A stretch of DNA of 64,000 nt from Rhizobium rhododendri (GTDB taxonomy: Bacteria; Pseudomonadota; Alphaproteobacteria; Rhizobiales; Rhizobiaceae), in the NCBI RefSeq assembly GCF_007000325.2, contig NZ_CP117268.1, positions 62,001 through 126,000 of the forward strand. Reading direction: 5' to 3'. A program made the translations under genes and the position numbers. Numbering within the stretch: position 1 is the first letter of the stretch; each line of letters starts with the position of its first letter. Below are positions 28,448-37,377 of the stretch, in pieces. The notes beneath the pieces were generated by a model that was given only the letters and a program-made list of their open reading frames with translations, made no database searches and had not been told where the DNA came from.

Positions 28448-29761
28448 ATGACAACAATTATTCGCACGCTGACCGCATCCGCCGTCGGCATCGGCCTGAT
28501 GGCGGGAATGGCCCAGGCCGAGGAACTGACGATTGCCACCGTCAACAACGGTGACATGATCATCATGCAGAAGCTGGCGCCCGAGTGGGAGAAGAAGACG
28601 GGCAACAAGCTGAACTGGGTGGTGCTCGAGGAAAATGTCCTTCGCCAGAAGCTGACCACCGACATTGCCACGAAGAGCGGCCAGTTTGACATCATGACCA
28701 TCGGTGGCTACGAGGCGCCGATCTGGGGCAAGTCCGGCTGGCTGGAGCCGGTTGGCGATCTCGGCAGCGACTATGACTACGACGACCTTCTGGCACCGAT
28801 CAAGGCCGGCCTGACAGTCGACGGCAAGCTCTACGCAGTACCGTTCTACACCGAAAGCTCGTTCACTCTGTACCGCAAGGACCTGTTTGATGCGGCCGGT
28901 CTCAAGATGCCGGAGCAGCCGACCTACGACCAGATCAAGGAATACGCGGCCAAGCTCACCGACAAGTCGAAGGAGCAGTACGGTATCTGCCTTCGCGGCA
29001 AGCCGGGCTGGGGCGAGAACATGGCGTTCCTCGGAACCATGATCAACACCTATGGCGGCAGCTGGTTCGACATGAAATGGAAGCCGCAGATCAATTCGGC
29101 ACCCTGGAAGAAGGCCGTCACCGACTACGTCGAGCTGCTGACCAAATACGGTCCTCCCGGTGTGACATCGAATGGCTTCAATGAAAACCAGGCGCTGTTT
29201 GCGACCGGCCATTGCGCCATGTGGATCGACGCGACGTCGGCCGCCGGCCGCGTGTTCGATCCGAAACAGAGCAAAGTCGCCGACAAGATCGCTTTCACGG
29301 CCGCCCCGATAGCGGTCACCCCGAACGGCGCCAGCTGGTCGTGGTCGTGGAACCTGGCGATCCCGGCAACATCGACCAAGGTCGAGGCCGCCAAGTCGTT
29401 CGTCAAATGGGCGACCTCCAAGGACTATGTGAAGCTGGTGGGAGAGAAGGAAGGTTGGGTCGCCGTGCCGCCGGGCACGCGCAAATCGACCTATGACCTG
29501 CCGGAGTACCAGAAGGCAGCGCCATTTGCCGCCGCCGTGCTGAAGGCCATCCTGTCGGCCGATCCGACCAAGGCCACGAAGGATCCGGTGCCCTACACCG
29601 GCGTCCAGTTCGTCGCCATTCCTGAGTTCCAGGGCATCGGCACCATCGTCGGCCAGCAGATATCGTCCGCGCTTGCCGGTCAGCAGACCGTCACCGCCGC
29701 CCTCGACAATGCCCAGAAACAGGTCGAGCGCGATATGAAGAAGGCTGGCTATCCGAAATGA
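28448..29761 (+). CDS. Polyol ABC transporter substrate-binding protein (SmoE/MtlE-like)
   Basis: This 437-residue SBP_bac_1 protein has signal peptide TASAVGIGLMAGMAQAEE (cleavage near residue 23). Its sequence style (LTIATVNNGDMIIMQKLAPEW, PFYTESSFTLYRKDLFDAAGL, NGASWSWSWNLAIPA) is that of rhizobial sorbitol/mannitol binding proteins. The ATG has a GGGAGGAGA site. Normally two permeases and an ATPase follow; here a hairpin and then a dehydrogenase follow, so this SBP is an orphan and must rely on partners elsewhere. Confidence 0.88.
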   Translation: MTTIIRTLTASAVGIGLMAGMAQAEELTIATVNNGDMIIMQKLAPEWEKKTGNKLNWVVLEENVLRQKLTTDIATKSGQFDIMTIGGYEAPIWGKSGWLEPVGDLGSDYDYDDLLAPIKAGLTVDGKLYAVPFYTESSFTLYRKDLFDAAGLKMPEQPTYDQIKEYAAKLTDKSKEQYGICLRGKPGWGENMAFLGTMINTYGGSWFDMKWKPQINSAPWKKAVTDYVELLTKYGPPGVTSNGFNENQALFATGHCAMWIDATSAAGRVFDPKQSKVADKIAFTAAPIAVTPNGASWSWSWNLAIPATSTKVEAAKSFVKWATSKDYVKLVGEKEGWVAVPPGTRKSTYDLPEYQKAAPFAAAVLKAILSADPTKATKDPVPYTGVQFVAIPEFQGIGTIVGQQISSALAGQQTVTAALDNAQKQVERDMKKAGYPK

Positions 29762-29767
29762 TCGATA

Positions 29768-29794
29768 GTGCTCGCGGCTTGCCGCCGCGAGCAC
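29768..29794 (+). terminator. Strong GC hairpin after orphan SBP
   Basis: GTGCTCGCGGC-TTGCC-GCCGCGAGCAC is a perfect 11-bp stem with a 5-nt loop, 7 nt after the SBP stop. No T-run follows, so it may stabilise the SBP mRNA or attenuate rather than fully terminate. Confidence 0.55.
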
Positions 29795-29878
29795 CTTCCC
29801 GGGCGCTGGAAGTTTAACCTTCCCAAAGCCAGGGCTTTCCGGCAGACATTCGTTAGTATCTAGAATTTGGAGCGTGTT

Positions 29879-30649
29879 ATGAGATTGAAGGACAAAGTCG
29901 CGCTGATTACCGGCGGTGCCCGCGGTATCGGCCTTGGTTTTGCAGAAGCCTTCGTCAAGGAAGGAGCGCGGGTCGTTATCGCCGACATCGACATCGACCG
30001 TGCCACCAAGGCCGCCGCTGTCATCGGCGATCGCGCCAGCGCCGTGAAGCTCGATGTCACCGATCTTTCGGCCATCGAGAGCGTCGTCAAGTCGGTCGAT
30101 GAGGAGTTCGGCGGCATCGACATCCTCGTCAACAATGCCGCCATCTTCGACATGGCGCCGATCAACGAGATTACCGAGCAGAGCTATGAGCGCATCTTCG
30201 ACATCAATCTCAAGGCGCCGCTGTTCATGATGAAAGCGGTCTCCAACGCCATGATCGCACGCGGTCGCGGCGGCAAGATCATCAATATGGCGAGCCAGGC
30301 CGGTCGTCGCGGCGAAGCGCTGGTGACCCTCTATTGCGCCTCCAAGGCGGCGATCATCTCGGCCACCCAGTCTGCGGCGCTCGCCCTCGTCAAGCACGGC
30401 ATCAACGTCAACGCCATCGCCCCCGGTGTCGTCGACAGCGAAATGTGGGATGTCGTCGACGCCAGCTTCGCCAAGTGGGAAGGCCTGCAGCCCGGCGAGA
30501 AAAAGGCAGCCGTCGCCAAGTCCGTGCCGATCGGCCGCTTCGCGACACCCGACGATCTCAAGGGTATCGCTGTCTTTCTCGCATCCTCCGAAAGCGACTA
30601 CATTCTCGCCCAGACCTACAATGTCGACGGCGGAAACTGGATGAGCTGA
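29879..30649 (+). CDS. smoS: SmoS-like polyol (sorbitol/galactitol) dehydrogenase, SDR family
   Basis: This is a classical short-chain dehydrogenase of 256 residues, the same length as Rhodobacter SmoS. The NAD motif TGGARGIG is near residue 12, NNAA near 87, catalytic Ser in NMASQAGRRGEA and YCASK near 150. The C-terminus AQTYNVDGGNWMS is the SmoS hallmark. It should oxidise galactitol to tagatose or sorbitol to fructose. Start at ATG 29879 (TGGAG upstream). Context with kinase and GatZ-like epimerase supports the galactitol-tagatose route. Confidence 0.88.
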   Translation: MRLKDKVALITGGARGIGLGFAEAFVKEGARVVIADIDIDRATKAAAVIGDRASAVKLDVTDLSAIESVVKSVDEEFGGIDILVNNAAIFDMAPINEITEQSYERIFDINLKAPLFMMKAVSNAMIARGRGGKIINMASQAGRRGEALVTLYCASKAAIISATQSAALALVKHGINVNAIAPGVVDSEMWDVVDASFAKWEGLQPGEKKAAVAKSVPIGRFATPDDLKGIAVFLASSESDYILAQTYNVDGGNWMS

Positions 30650-30691
30650 CCTTACGGTCGGCCATCGTCTGAAAGTGTGCGGGAGGACGTC

Positions 30692-31702
30692 TTGGAAGCC
30701 ATCAATTATACGGCCCTCGGCGTTGCCGATATCGCCGACCTGCCGATGCCGACGCTCTTGCCCGGCCAGGCGCTGATCCGGGTCAAGGCATCCGGATTGT
30801 GCCACACGGATATCGACGTTCTCTACGGCCGCTATGGCGAGGGGCATTTTCCAGTGGTACCTGGCCATGAATATGCGGGCGTCGTCGAGGCTGTCGCGGA
30901 CGATGTGCGCTCGGTCAAGGTCGGCGCCCGCGTGGTCGTCGATCCCAACCTCACCTGCGGCCATTGTGACGCCTGCCTGAAGGGGCTCGGCAATCTCTGC
31001 CGGACGCTGAAGGCCTACGGGGTCACCCACAATGGCGGTTTTGCAGCCTACAGCGCCGTCGACGCCGGGCACCTGCACCAGATCGGCGACATGCCCTTCG
31101 AGCTCGCAGCACTTGCCGAGCCGCTCGGCTGCGTCCTCAACGGTCTCCGCAGTGCCAACCTTGTCACCGGTGCCCACGGCACGCAGACGGCACTGGTCTT
31201 CGGTGCCGGGCCGATCGGGCTGCTGCTCGCCCTCTCGCTGAAGGCCGAGGGCGTCGCCGCCGTGACGGTTGCCGACATCAACGAACGTCGTCTCGACTTT
31301 GCCGGTAGCCTCGGACTTGCCACCGCCGTCTCTGGGTCGGCGGATCTGGCCCGCTCCCGACGCCAATTCGATTTTGTCGCCGATGCCACGGGAATTCCCG
31401 CTGTCGTTGAGGGCATGGCCGATTTTACCGCCGATGGCGGCACCATGCTGGTGTTCGGCGTCTGCGCGCCGGATGCCCGGGTGTCGATCGCACCGTTCGA
31501 GATTTTCAGGCGGCAGTTGAAGCTTGTCGGTTCCCATTCGCTGAACAGGACCATTCCCGATGCACTTGCGATTCTGAAGCGGGATGCGGATCGGATGGGG
31601 CGGCTTGTGTCGCACCGACTGCCCCTCGCCGAGGTGCTGTCGTACCTAACCAGCAACTCGAAGGACGCGGCGACCATGAAGGTACAATATGTCGCCGACT
31701 AA
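30692..31702 (+). CDS. Zinc-dependent medium-chain polyol/alcohol dehydrogenase
   Basis: This 336-residue MDR protein keeps the catalytic zinc ligands (Cys in GLCHTDID near residue 34, PGHEYAGVV with His-Glu) and the structural zinc cysteines (CGHCDACLKGLGNLC). It has a Rossmann motif GAGPIG near residue 171. I start it at TTG 30692 because GGGAGG lies 6 nt upstream; GTG 30677 is the alternative. It follows smoS in the same operon and resembles arabinitol/threonine-type dehydrogenases. Likely substrate: a second polyol such as altritol or arabinitol (inferred). Confidence 0.85.
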   Translation: MEAINYTALGVADIADLPMPTLLPGQALIRVKASGLCHTDIDVLYGRYGEGHFPVVPGHEYAGVVEAVADDVRSVKVGARVVVDPNLTCGHCDACLKGLGNLCRTLKAYGVTHNGGFAAYSAVDAGHLHQIGDMPFELAALAEPLGCVLNGLRSANLVTGAHGTQTALVFGAGPIGLLLALSLKAEGVAAVTVADINERRLDFAGSLGLATAVSGSADLARSRRQFDFVADATGIPAVVEGMADFTADGGTMLVFGVCAPDARVSIAPFEIFRRQLKLVGSHSLNRTIPDALAILKRDADRMGRLVSHRLPLAEVLSYLTSNSKDAATMKVQYVAD

Positions 31703-31795
31703 GTGACTTTCTGGCCTCGATTGCTTGCCGATTCCGGCTTTTCGCCCGGTTACGAGTGATCTACAGGTGAACTCCTGATCGATGGGAGAGACAAT

Positions 31796-32836
31796 GTGGC
31801 GAAACCGATAAGGACGATGGAGGATTTTTCCGAACTCGTCGGCCTGTCCCGTCCGACCGTGTCGAAATACTTCAACGATCCGAGCTCGGTGCGTCGCAAG
31901 ACGCGGGATCTCATCGAGGATGCGCTGAAGAAATCCGGCTTTCGTCCCAACATGTTCGCCGTCAACCTCAACCGCCGGCGCAGCAATATCATCGGCGTCA
32001 TCATCCCGAATTCGACCGATCCGTTCTACATGGCGCTCACCCGTCGGATCGAACTCATCGCCAACGAGGCCGGCTTTCTGGCTTTCGTGCTGTCCTCGGA
32101 TGGCAAGGCCGGAATGGAGGACGAGGCGATCAAGACCTTCAAGTCGCTGAATGTTGCCGGCGCCATCATCGCGCCGCTCGGGATAGAATCGCACCACGCG
32201 ACGCTGCAGCAGCTCGGCCAGAGCATTCCCCTCGTCTATGTGGACTCGCCGCTCGACGAGACCTCTGCTTTCGTCGGCACCAACAACCGCCAGAGCTTCA
32301 GCCTCATCGTCGATTACCTCTGCCGCTCCGGCGAGCCGCCCTGCTATTTCGGAATGCCTGACGTCAACACCAATGCCGCGACCAGGCGCCTTGCCTATAT
32401 CGAGGCAATGGAGCAGTTCCGCCTCACCCCCGAACTCGTGGGGCTGTCCCCCGTTGCAAGCTGGGATTTCGAGCGTTTTGGTTTCGAGGAGGCAAACCGT
32501 ATCCTGGCGTCGACATGCGGCTTTCCCTCCAGGACCATCCTTTGCGCCAACGACCGCGTCGCCTTCGGCGTTATTTCCGCCGCTTATCAGAAGGGAATGC
32601 GGGTCGGGCACGGCGCCGATTGCGACCTGCGCGTTGCCGGCCATGACGATCATCCGCTGTCGCGCTACGCCTGTCCGCCGATCACCACGGTTGCGCAGAA
32701 CTACAACGAGATCGGCAAGCGCGCCATCGAACTCCTACTCAACAAGCTCGGCGAATCCACAGCCTCCACGCCGTCGGCTACCGTCGAGGAACGCATCCTG
32801 CTCAATGCCGAACTCATGCTGCGCAGTTCCGCGTGA
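31796..32836 (+). CDS. LacI-family transcriptional regulator of the polyol module
   Basis: This 346-residue protein starts at GTG after GGGAGAG. The LacI helix-turn-helix and hinge are at residues 6-58 (MEDFSELVGLSRPTVSKYFNDPSSVRRKTRDLIEDALKKSGFRPN), followed by the periplasmic-binding-like sugar domain (IIGVIIPNSTDPFY). It is 93 nt after the dehydrogenase and is the natural regulator of both polyol operons. Its C-terminal domain would bind the polyol or ketose. Confidence 0.87.
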   Translation: MAKPIRTMEDFSELVGLSRPTVSKYFNDPSSVRRKTRDLIEDALKKSGFRPNMFAVNLNRRRSNIIGVIIPNSTDPFYMALTRRIELIANEAGFLAFVLSSDGKAGMEDEAIKTFKSLNVAGAIIAPLGIESHHATLQQLGQSIPLVYVDSPLDETSAFVGTNNRQSFSLIVDYLCRSGEPPCYFGMPDVNTNAATRRLAYIEAMEQFRLTPELVGLSPVASWDFERFGFEEANRILASTCGFPSRTILCANDRVAFGVISAAYQKGMRVGHGADCDLRVAGHDDHPLSRYACPPITTVAQNYNEIGKRAIELLLNKLGESTASTPSATVEERILLNAELMLRSSA

Positions 32837-32958
32837 TGGCATCGGTTTGATCCAAGGGCTTGGTTACCTGCAATTGTCGTCTGCATGGCTTCTCGTAGAT
32901 TGGCCCACGCCTCCCCGTTCACGAGGCCTTTCGGTCCGTGTCATGAAATTCTGATGGC

Positions 32959-33014
32959 CGGGGCACACCGTGTGCCTGATGATTTTTTAGTGAAGTGACA
33001 CGCGATGTGCCCCG
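32959..33014. repeat. Inverted repeat after LacI gene
   Basis: CGGGGCACA (32959-32967) and TGTGCCCCG (33006-33014) are exact 9-bp arms. Inside, GGCACAC-C-GTGTGCC (32962-32976) forms a tight hairpin followed by a T-run (TGATGATTTTTTAG). It could terminate the lacI transcript as well as mark the edge of the repeat-rich segment. Confidence 0.5.
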
Positions 33015-33413
33015 TTCGACACTTTTTATCCGCAACTCCGGATCCTCTGTTTCCGACCCGGGTCCCGTTGAGGGAAAAGCTGCCGGAGTTATGCCACACA
33101 GGCACGCCGAGCTTAGGGGCCCGAAGGGATCCACTTTCTGCGGACCCTTGAAGGAGTGCCTGCGTAGACGGCAACCCCTTCAAGACCCGTCCCCACCTCG
33201 CCGGCAACGCAGACCGGTGTATCCGATGGCGGAACGAGTGATTATAGATCGGGACGAAAGCACGGGGATGAAAATATGATGCCGGCATTCTTTCCAAACG
33301 AAAATCCCAACGGTTTATCCCCATGAGGTGCTGCGAGCAGGGGCGATGGAGGGAAGCGAGAGAGGAGTGTGTGTCGGTGAGAAAGATCAACCGCAAAGAA
33401 CCACCGCCGCCTA

Positions 33414-33550
33414 CCCTCATTCCTGTGCCCGTCATAGGAATCCAGCCGCCCAAGTCCCTAGGCGATAAGCACTTTCTCCACCAACGGGGATCCAGTCACG
33501 GCGCAGACGCGCCGTGACTGGATCCCCGTGACGGGCACAGGATTAGGGTC
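33414..33550. repeat. RIME-like palindromic mosaic element
   Basis: A perfect 21-bp stem with 4-nt loop occupies 33484-33529 (arms contain GGGGATCCAGTCACGGCGC and its complement). It is enclosed by the 14-bp arms TCCTGTGCCCGTCA (33421-33434) and TGACGGGCACAGGA (33529-33542). The units ACCCTCATTCCTGTGCCCGT and CAGGAATCCAG are of the kind seen in rhizobial intergenic mosaic elements (RIME and related). Three partial copies in alternating orientation make up the element. Confidence 0.6.
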
Positions 33551-33728
33551 TGGGGAGCATCCCAGGCAAGGTTGGATCTTAGAATACGTGGCAGCAGTGA
33601 TCCTTCTTTCACGGAGTTGGACACCGCGATAAATTCGAGTTTCCAATGCCTTGCTTGATCTGCCTCCTGACTTCCCCCATTCCTGTGACGAGGGAAAGTG
33701 GGGGGCACCCCAGGCGAGGTCGGACCTT
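33547..33728 (+). repeat. Diverged direct repeat pair beside the mosaic element
   Basis: TGGGGAGCATCCCAGGCAAG (from 33551) and GTGGGGGGCACCCCAGGCGA (from 33699) are related copies of one unit. The second is preceded by CCCCATTCCTGTGACGAGGG, another partial copy of the mosaic arm. This suggests repeated insertion or recombination of the same small element. Confidence 0.5.
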
Positions 33729-33997
33729 CAAGGGTTCGGCAATTATGGATATATGTTTTATTGGGTTCGGGCGCTTGGATACGCATCATATTCCAGCGCG
33801 TTGCCCGATTTGCGTCCCGCTCCCTCGTTCCTGACCCGTCACACTCGCCCCTCCCCTGCTCTCTCATCCTGCCAGGGGAAAGTACGGGAAAGTGCGGGCG
33901 GGGTGCGGTTGGCGGCTTGTTCAATGGTGCGGGCAGCAATAGCATCGGGGTCCCTGCGGTCTGCAGGCCAGGCTTTACCATGCAAGGAACAGAACCG

Positions 33998-35350
33998 ATG
34001 GCGCGTCACGATAAGCTGAAGCTCGGGACATTTGTCTATACGTTTGGATTTCATCCCGCGGCATGGTTGCATCCCGACAGTGATGTCAACGGTGCGAACG
34101 AGTTTAGTCATTTTCTCAACATCGCGAGGCTCTCGGAAGAGGCGAAGTTCGATTTTATGTTCCTCGCCGACTCCGCGGCCTCGGCCGTCGGCGATGCCGA
34201 TGCGCTGGCGCGCCAGCCGACCAAGATGAACCGCTTCGAGCCGACATCGCTGCTTTCGGCGTTGGCTGTCACCACCACCCATCTCGGCCTGGTGGGAACG
34301 GTTTCCACCAGCTATTACGAGCCCTACAACGTTGCCCGCATCTTCGCCTCCATCGACCAGTTGTCGAAAGGTCGCGCCTGCTGGAACGTCGTTACGTCCG
34401 ACCACAACGAAACGGGTTATAATTTCAACCGCGAGGGCCTCGATCCGCATGCGGTGCGCTACGAGCGCGGGACGGAGTTTGTCGATGTCGTGTTCGGCCT
34501 ATGGGACAGTTTCGAGCGGGATGCGCTGTTGCGCGACAGGGAAAGCGGCATCTACTACGATAAGGACAAGCTGCATACGCTCGACCACAAGGGCAAGCAT
34601 TTTCAGGTCCGGGGGCCGCTCAACATTGCCGGCTCGCCGCAGGGTCGTCCGGTCATCGCACAGGCCGGCGGTTCCGAGGCCGGCATGGATCTCGCTGCCC
34701 GCACCGCCGAGGTGGTGTTCGGCCTTGCCTCCAATATCGACCGTAGCCGCGCCTTCTACAAGAACGTCAAGGGACGCATGGCCGCCTATGGACGCAGCGA
34801 GGACGACCTGAAGATCATGCCGGGAGTGGTGCTGAATGTCGGCGCGACCATGGCCGAGGCGCAGGCCAAGGTCGATTTCATGATCGACAAGCTGCATCCC
34901 GATGTCGGCCGGCTGATGCTGTCCGAATTTCTCGAGGCCGATCTCACCGGCGTGCCGCTCGACCAGCCCTTCCCCATGGACCGGCTGCCGACAACGCCGC
35001 GCGGCTCCAAGGCGCTGTTCGACGAGCTGGTGGATTTCGTCAACAAGGGCCACACCGTCGGCGAACTTGTCCGGCACTATGCCGAGAAACATACCGGCAA
35101 CGGTATTACGGGCACGCCAACCCAGATTGCCGACTTCATGGAGGAATGGTTCGAGACACGTGCCGCCGATGGCTTCATCCTGATGTTCCCGACGTTGCCG
35201 TCCAGCCTCACCGACTTCACCGAACTGGTGCTGCCGGAATTGCGCCGGCGCGGCCTGTTCCGGGAGGAATATGAGGGCCCGACGCTGCGCGAAAATCTCG
35301 GCCTGTCGATGCCGGTCAACCGCTACACGGCGGCCCGCAACAAGGGTTGA
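33998..35350 (+). CDS. LLM-class FMN-dependent monooxygenase (NtaA/SnaA/DszA family)
   Basis: This 450-residue bacterial-luciferase-like monooxygenase belongs to the nitrilotriacetate/pristinamycin/dibenzothiophene-sulfone group that uses FMNH2 from a partner reductase. Runs typical of the group include LGTFVYTFGFHPAAWLHP, GRACWNVVTSDHNETGYNFNREGLDPH and RPVIAQAGGSEAGMDLAARTAEVVF. Start ATG 33998 follows AAGGAAC; the open frame extends about 100 codons upstream through repeat DNA and is rejected. No reductase gene is adjacent. Substrate unknown. Confidence 0.88.
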   Translation: MARHDKLKLGTFVYTFGFHPAAWLHPDSDVNGANEFSHFLNIARLSEEAKFDFMFLADSAASAVGDADALARQPTKMNRFEPTSLLSALAVTTTHLGLVGTVSTSYYEPYNVARIFASIDQLSKGRACWNVVTSDHNETGYNFNREGLDPHAVRYERGTEFVDVVFGLWDSFERDALLRDRESGIYYDKDKLHTLDHKGKHFQVRGPLNIAGSPQGRPVIAQAGGSEAGMDLAARTAEVVFGLASNIDRSRAFYKNVKGRMAAYGRSEDDLKIMPGVVLNVGATMAEAQAKVDFMIDKLHPDVGRLMLSEFLEADLTGVPLDQPFPMDRLPTTPRGSKALFDELVDFVNKGHTVGELVRHYAEKHTGNGITGTPTQIADFMEEWFETRAADGFILMFPTLPSSLTDFTELVLPELRRRGLFREEYEGPTLRENLGLSMPVNRYTAARNKG

Positions 35351-35534
35351 ACGAGGGGCGCCGCAGCCCAATTGCCTGGGCTTTGGCGCCGGCACTCGAA
35401 CGCCGGATGATGCCCGCCGCTCCACCGTCCGCTTTCGGACCGTCCCAGAGGCTGCACATAAACAAGACGTTATCAACTCTTGAAGTGTCCCTTAGGATGC
35501 CTACTTCGGCAGCGATCGTTAGGGTGGAGTAGAC

Positions 35535-35906
35535 ATGAAAGTTTTAGTGGTTGAGGACGAACCGATCATCGCGTTCGACCTCGAAAATCTCGTCCTCGAT
35601 AATGGATTCGAGATTGCTGGGCTGGCGCGCACGCAGGTCGAGGCGCTGGCTCTGGCTCCCAAAGCCGACATTGCCCTTGTCGACATACAGCTCGCGGATG
35701 GTCCGACAGGTCCTAAAATTGCCCGCGAACTGATCGATCGATACGGGATCGAAGTGATTTTCATGACGGGGAATCCGGAGATGGTCGCTGATTTCTCCGG
35801 CGCCGTCTGCGTCGTGCCGAAACCGCAGAGCCTTGGGAAGATAGAGGCGGCATTGTTGAAGTCCTTGTCCATCATACAGGGCAAGCGGCGCGCGCGCGCA
35901 TCCTAG
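35535..35906 (+). CDS. Stand-alone response-regulator receiver protein
   Basis: This 123-residue protein is only a CheY-like receiver: acidic pair VVEDEP near residue 6-8, phospho-acceptor Asp in IALVDIQL near 50, Thr in IFMTGNPE near 76 and Lys in VVPKPQSLGKIE near 94. No output domain is present, and no kinase gene lies beside it. Similar single receivers in alphaproteobacteria work in phosphorelays or with HWE kinases. Confidence 0.85.
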   Translation: MKVLVVEDEPIIAFDLENLVLDNGFEIAGLARTQVEALALAPKADIALVDIQLADGPTGPKIARELIDRYGIEVIFMTGNPEMVADFSGAVCVVPKPQSLGKIEAALLKSLSIIQGKRRARAS

Positions 35907-35962
35907 GCGGAACTGCTTCTATCCATCTGCCGCAAATCTCATGACAGGCTTGAAACGCATCT

Positions 35963-36283
35963 ATGACTACGCAGCACACACGTGCCGACATATTGGCGAA
36001 CACTCTCGAGAAATTCCGTGGGGCCGGCGTTCCCATCGACGCCGATCCCATCCTGCGCGGCTGGCTGGAAGCCTGGGTCGATGGCGGTTTGAAAATGTCC
36101 GACATCGCGCAGCGCTACCAGGACCTGCTGAAGCAAAGACTGAGTGTCAATGCAAAGGTGGCGGGTGGCGATGAAGCCGAGGATCCGCTCAGCCTCGAAC
36201 ACAACCACCGACTCATGGACCGGCACGAATTGCTGGAAGAAGTGGCAAAGCTGCTGTCCGAAAAGCCCGAAGATAGCCGCTAA
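35963..36283 (+). CDS. Conserved-looking small protein of unknown function
   Basis: This 106-residue acidic protein has no signal peptide or membrane segment. It is probably helical (GWLEAWVDGGLKMSDIAQRYQDLLKQRL) and has an acidic C-terminus. The segment MSDIAQRYQDLL resembles a helix-turn-helix-like tail but is too weak to name. It follows the receiver gene by 56 nt on the same strand and may be co-transcribed. I do not recognise a family. Confidence 0.55.
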   Translation: MTTQHTRADILANTLEKFRGAGVPIDADPILRGWLEAWVDGGLKMSDIAQRYQDLLKQRLSVNAKVAGGDEAEDPLSLEHNHRLMDRHELLEEVAKLLSEKPEDSR

Positions 36284-36529
36284 TAACCAGCTTGTACTCT
36301 CGCAAAACGCATCAGCGCTTGCCGGAGTTGCATGCTGAAGTAGCGTTACGTTGCTGTGGTTGAGGCCGGTGTAGGCATTGTGGCAAGTTCGCAACGGTAT
36401 GTTATTAGCTTCAGGCAGAAACCTTAGAAATATGAATAGAAGCAATGCAAATCGCTAACATGCGCCTATATGCAATATTCATTGAAGACGTCTGAACCGA
36501 ACACCTTAAAAAATGTCCAAGGAAATCAA

Positions 36530-37276
36530 ATGAAGAAGCTCCTCCTCGCGGCCCTGGTCTCAACCTCGCTGGTCTCCGTCGCAGCCGCTGCTGACATGAC
36601 GCCACCGATGCAGCCACCAGCTGCCGTTGACAACGGCATGGGTTTTTACATCGGCTCGCTGAGCTCGGTCTCCTTCCTGAAGCACACGGACTTCGACATC
36701 CTGGGTGTCAACATCAACACGAAGTACGACACCGGCTTCTACAGCGCGCTCCGCGGCGGCTATAACTTTGGCTCGATGGGTTTCGTCGCTCCGCGCGTCG
36801 AACTTGAAGTCGGCTACGGCACGGCCTCGGTCGACCAGCACCGCGTCACCGGCATCGGCAGCTTCAGCTCGATCAATTCCTACGGCGATGCAAACACCAT
36901 CCAGGGCTTCGTCAACGGCTACCTCGACATTCCGCTGGCACCGGCTGGCGACACCGGCATGCTGTCGGTCTTCACGCCTTACGTCGGCGGCGGCGTCGGT
37001 GCGATGAACCTCAAGCTGCGCAAGCAGGGCGTTGGTGGCGTTGGCACGCTCATGGACGACAGCAACACGGCATTCGCCTACCACCTCGACGCCGGCGTCG
37101 GCATCAACCTGCAGCCGATTTTCTCCGGTTCGTCGCTGTTCGAAAAGACAACGCTCGACATCGGTTATCGCTACACCGCAGCCGACAACTTCGACTTCAC
37201 GGCCCGCGACGGCACGTCGTCCACCACTGATTTCCGCAGCAACGCTGTGACCTTTGGTCTCCGCAAGCAGTTCTAA
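36530..37276 (+). CDS. Outer-membrane beta-barrel protein
   Basis: This 248-residue protein has a clear signal peptide (KKLLLAALVSTSLVSVAAAAD, cleavage near residue 20). It then has alternating aromatic/glycine strands (SALRGGYNFGSMGFVAPRVELEVGYG, TPYVGGGVGAMNLKL, TTLDIGYRYTAADNFDF). It ends with the barrel assembly signal of a terminal Phe (VTFGLRKQF). It belongs to the OmpA-like/Omp25-Omp31 style of small rhizobial barrels. ATG 36530 has AAGGAAAT upstream. Its own terminator follows, so it is a single-gene unit. Confidence 0.85.
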   Translation: MKKLLLAALVSTSLVSVAAAADMTPPMQPPAAVDNGMGFYIGSLSSVSFLKHTDFDILGVNINTKYDTGFYSALRGGYNFGSMGFVAPRVELEVGYGTASVDQHRVTGIGSFSSINSYGDANTIQGFVNGYLDIPLAPAGDTGMLSVFTPYVGGGVGAMNLKLRKQGVGGVGTLMDDSNTAFAYHLDAGVGINLQPIFSGSSLFEKTTLDIGYRYTAADNFDFTARDGTSSTTDFRSNAVTFGLRKQF

Positions 37277-37310
37277 GATCCGATTTCGGACATCAAAGGC
37301 TTCTTCAAAG

Positions 37311-37344
37311 GGCCCCGGCAAATATGCCGGGGCCGTTTTCGTTT
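37311..37344 (+). terminator. Rho-independent terminator of the barrel gene
   Basis: GGCCCCGGCA-AATA-TGCCGGGGCC is a perfect 10-bp stem followed by GTTTTCGTTT. It is the best intrinsic terminator in the window. It may also serve the convergent kinase gene. Confidence 0.85.
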
Positions 37345-37377
37345 CGCCTGATATTGTGTTTTCGGATCGTTTGCGGT

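Larger units (their letters stand above)
32837..33997. other. Gene-free 1.16 kb stretch made of palindromic and repeated DNA
   Basis: No convincing gene is present; the open frames here have proline/arginine-rich shadow compositions and no ribosome sites. The stretch holds an outer inverted repeat (32959-33014), a nested palindromic mosaic element (33414-33550) and a diverged direct repeat pair (33547-33580 and 33699-33728). The promoter of the downstream monooxygenase should lie near 33850-33990. Confidence 0.7.

Noticed and set aside
28310..31615. Minus-strand ORF of 1101 codons opposite the polyol SBP and both dehydrogenases
   Set aside because: It lies antisense to three well-supported genes and results from high-GC codon bias; its composition is shadow-like.
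33414..33550. CRISPR array or transposon end
   Set aside because: Repeats are inverted mosaic copies without regular spacers, and no transposase or cas gene is nearby.
33698..33997. 100-codon N-terminal extension of the flavin monooxygenase
   Set aside because: The extension is translated repeat DNA without homology; ATG 33998 has a ribosome site and begins the known family sequence.
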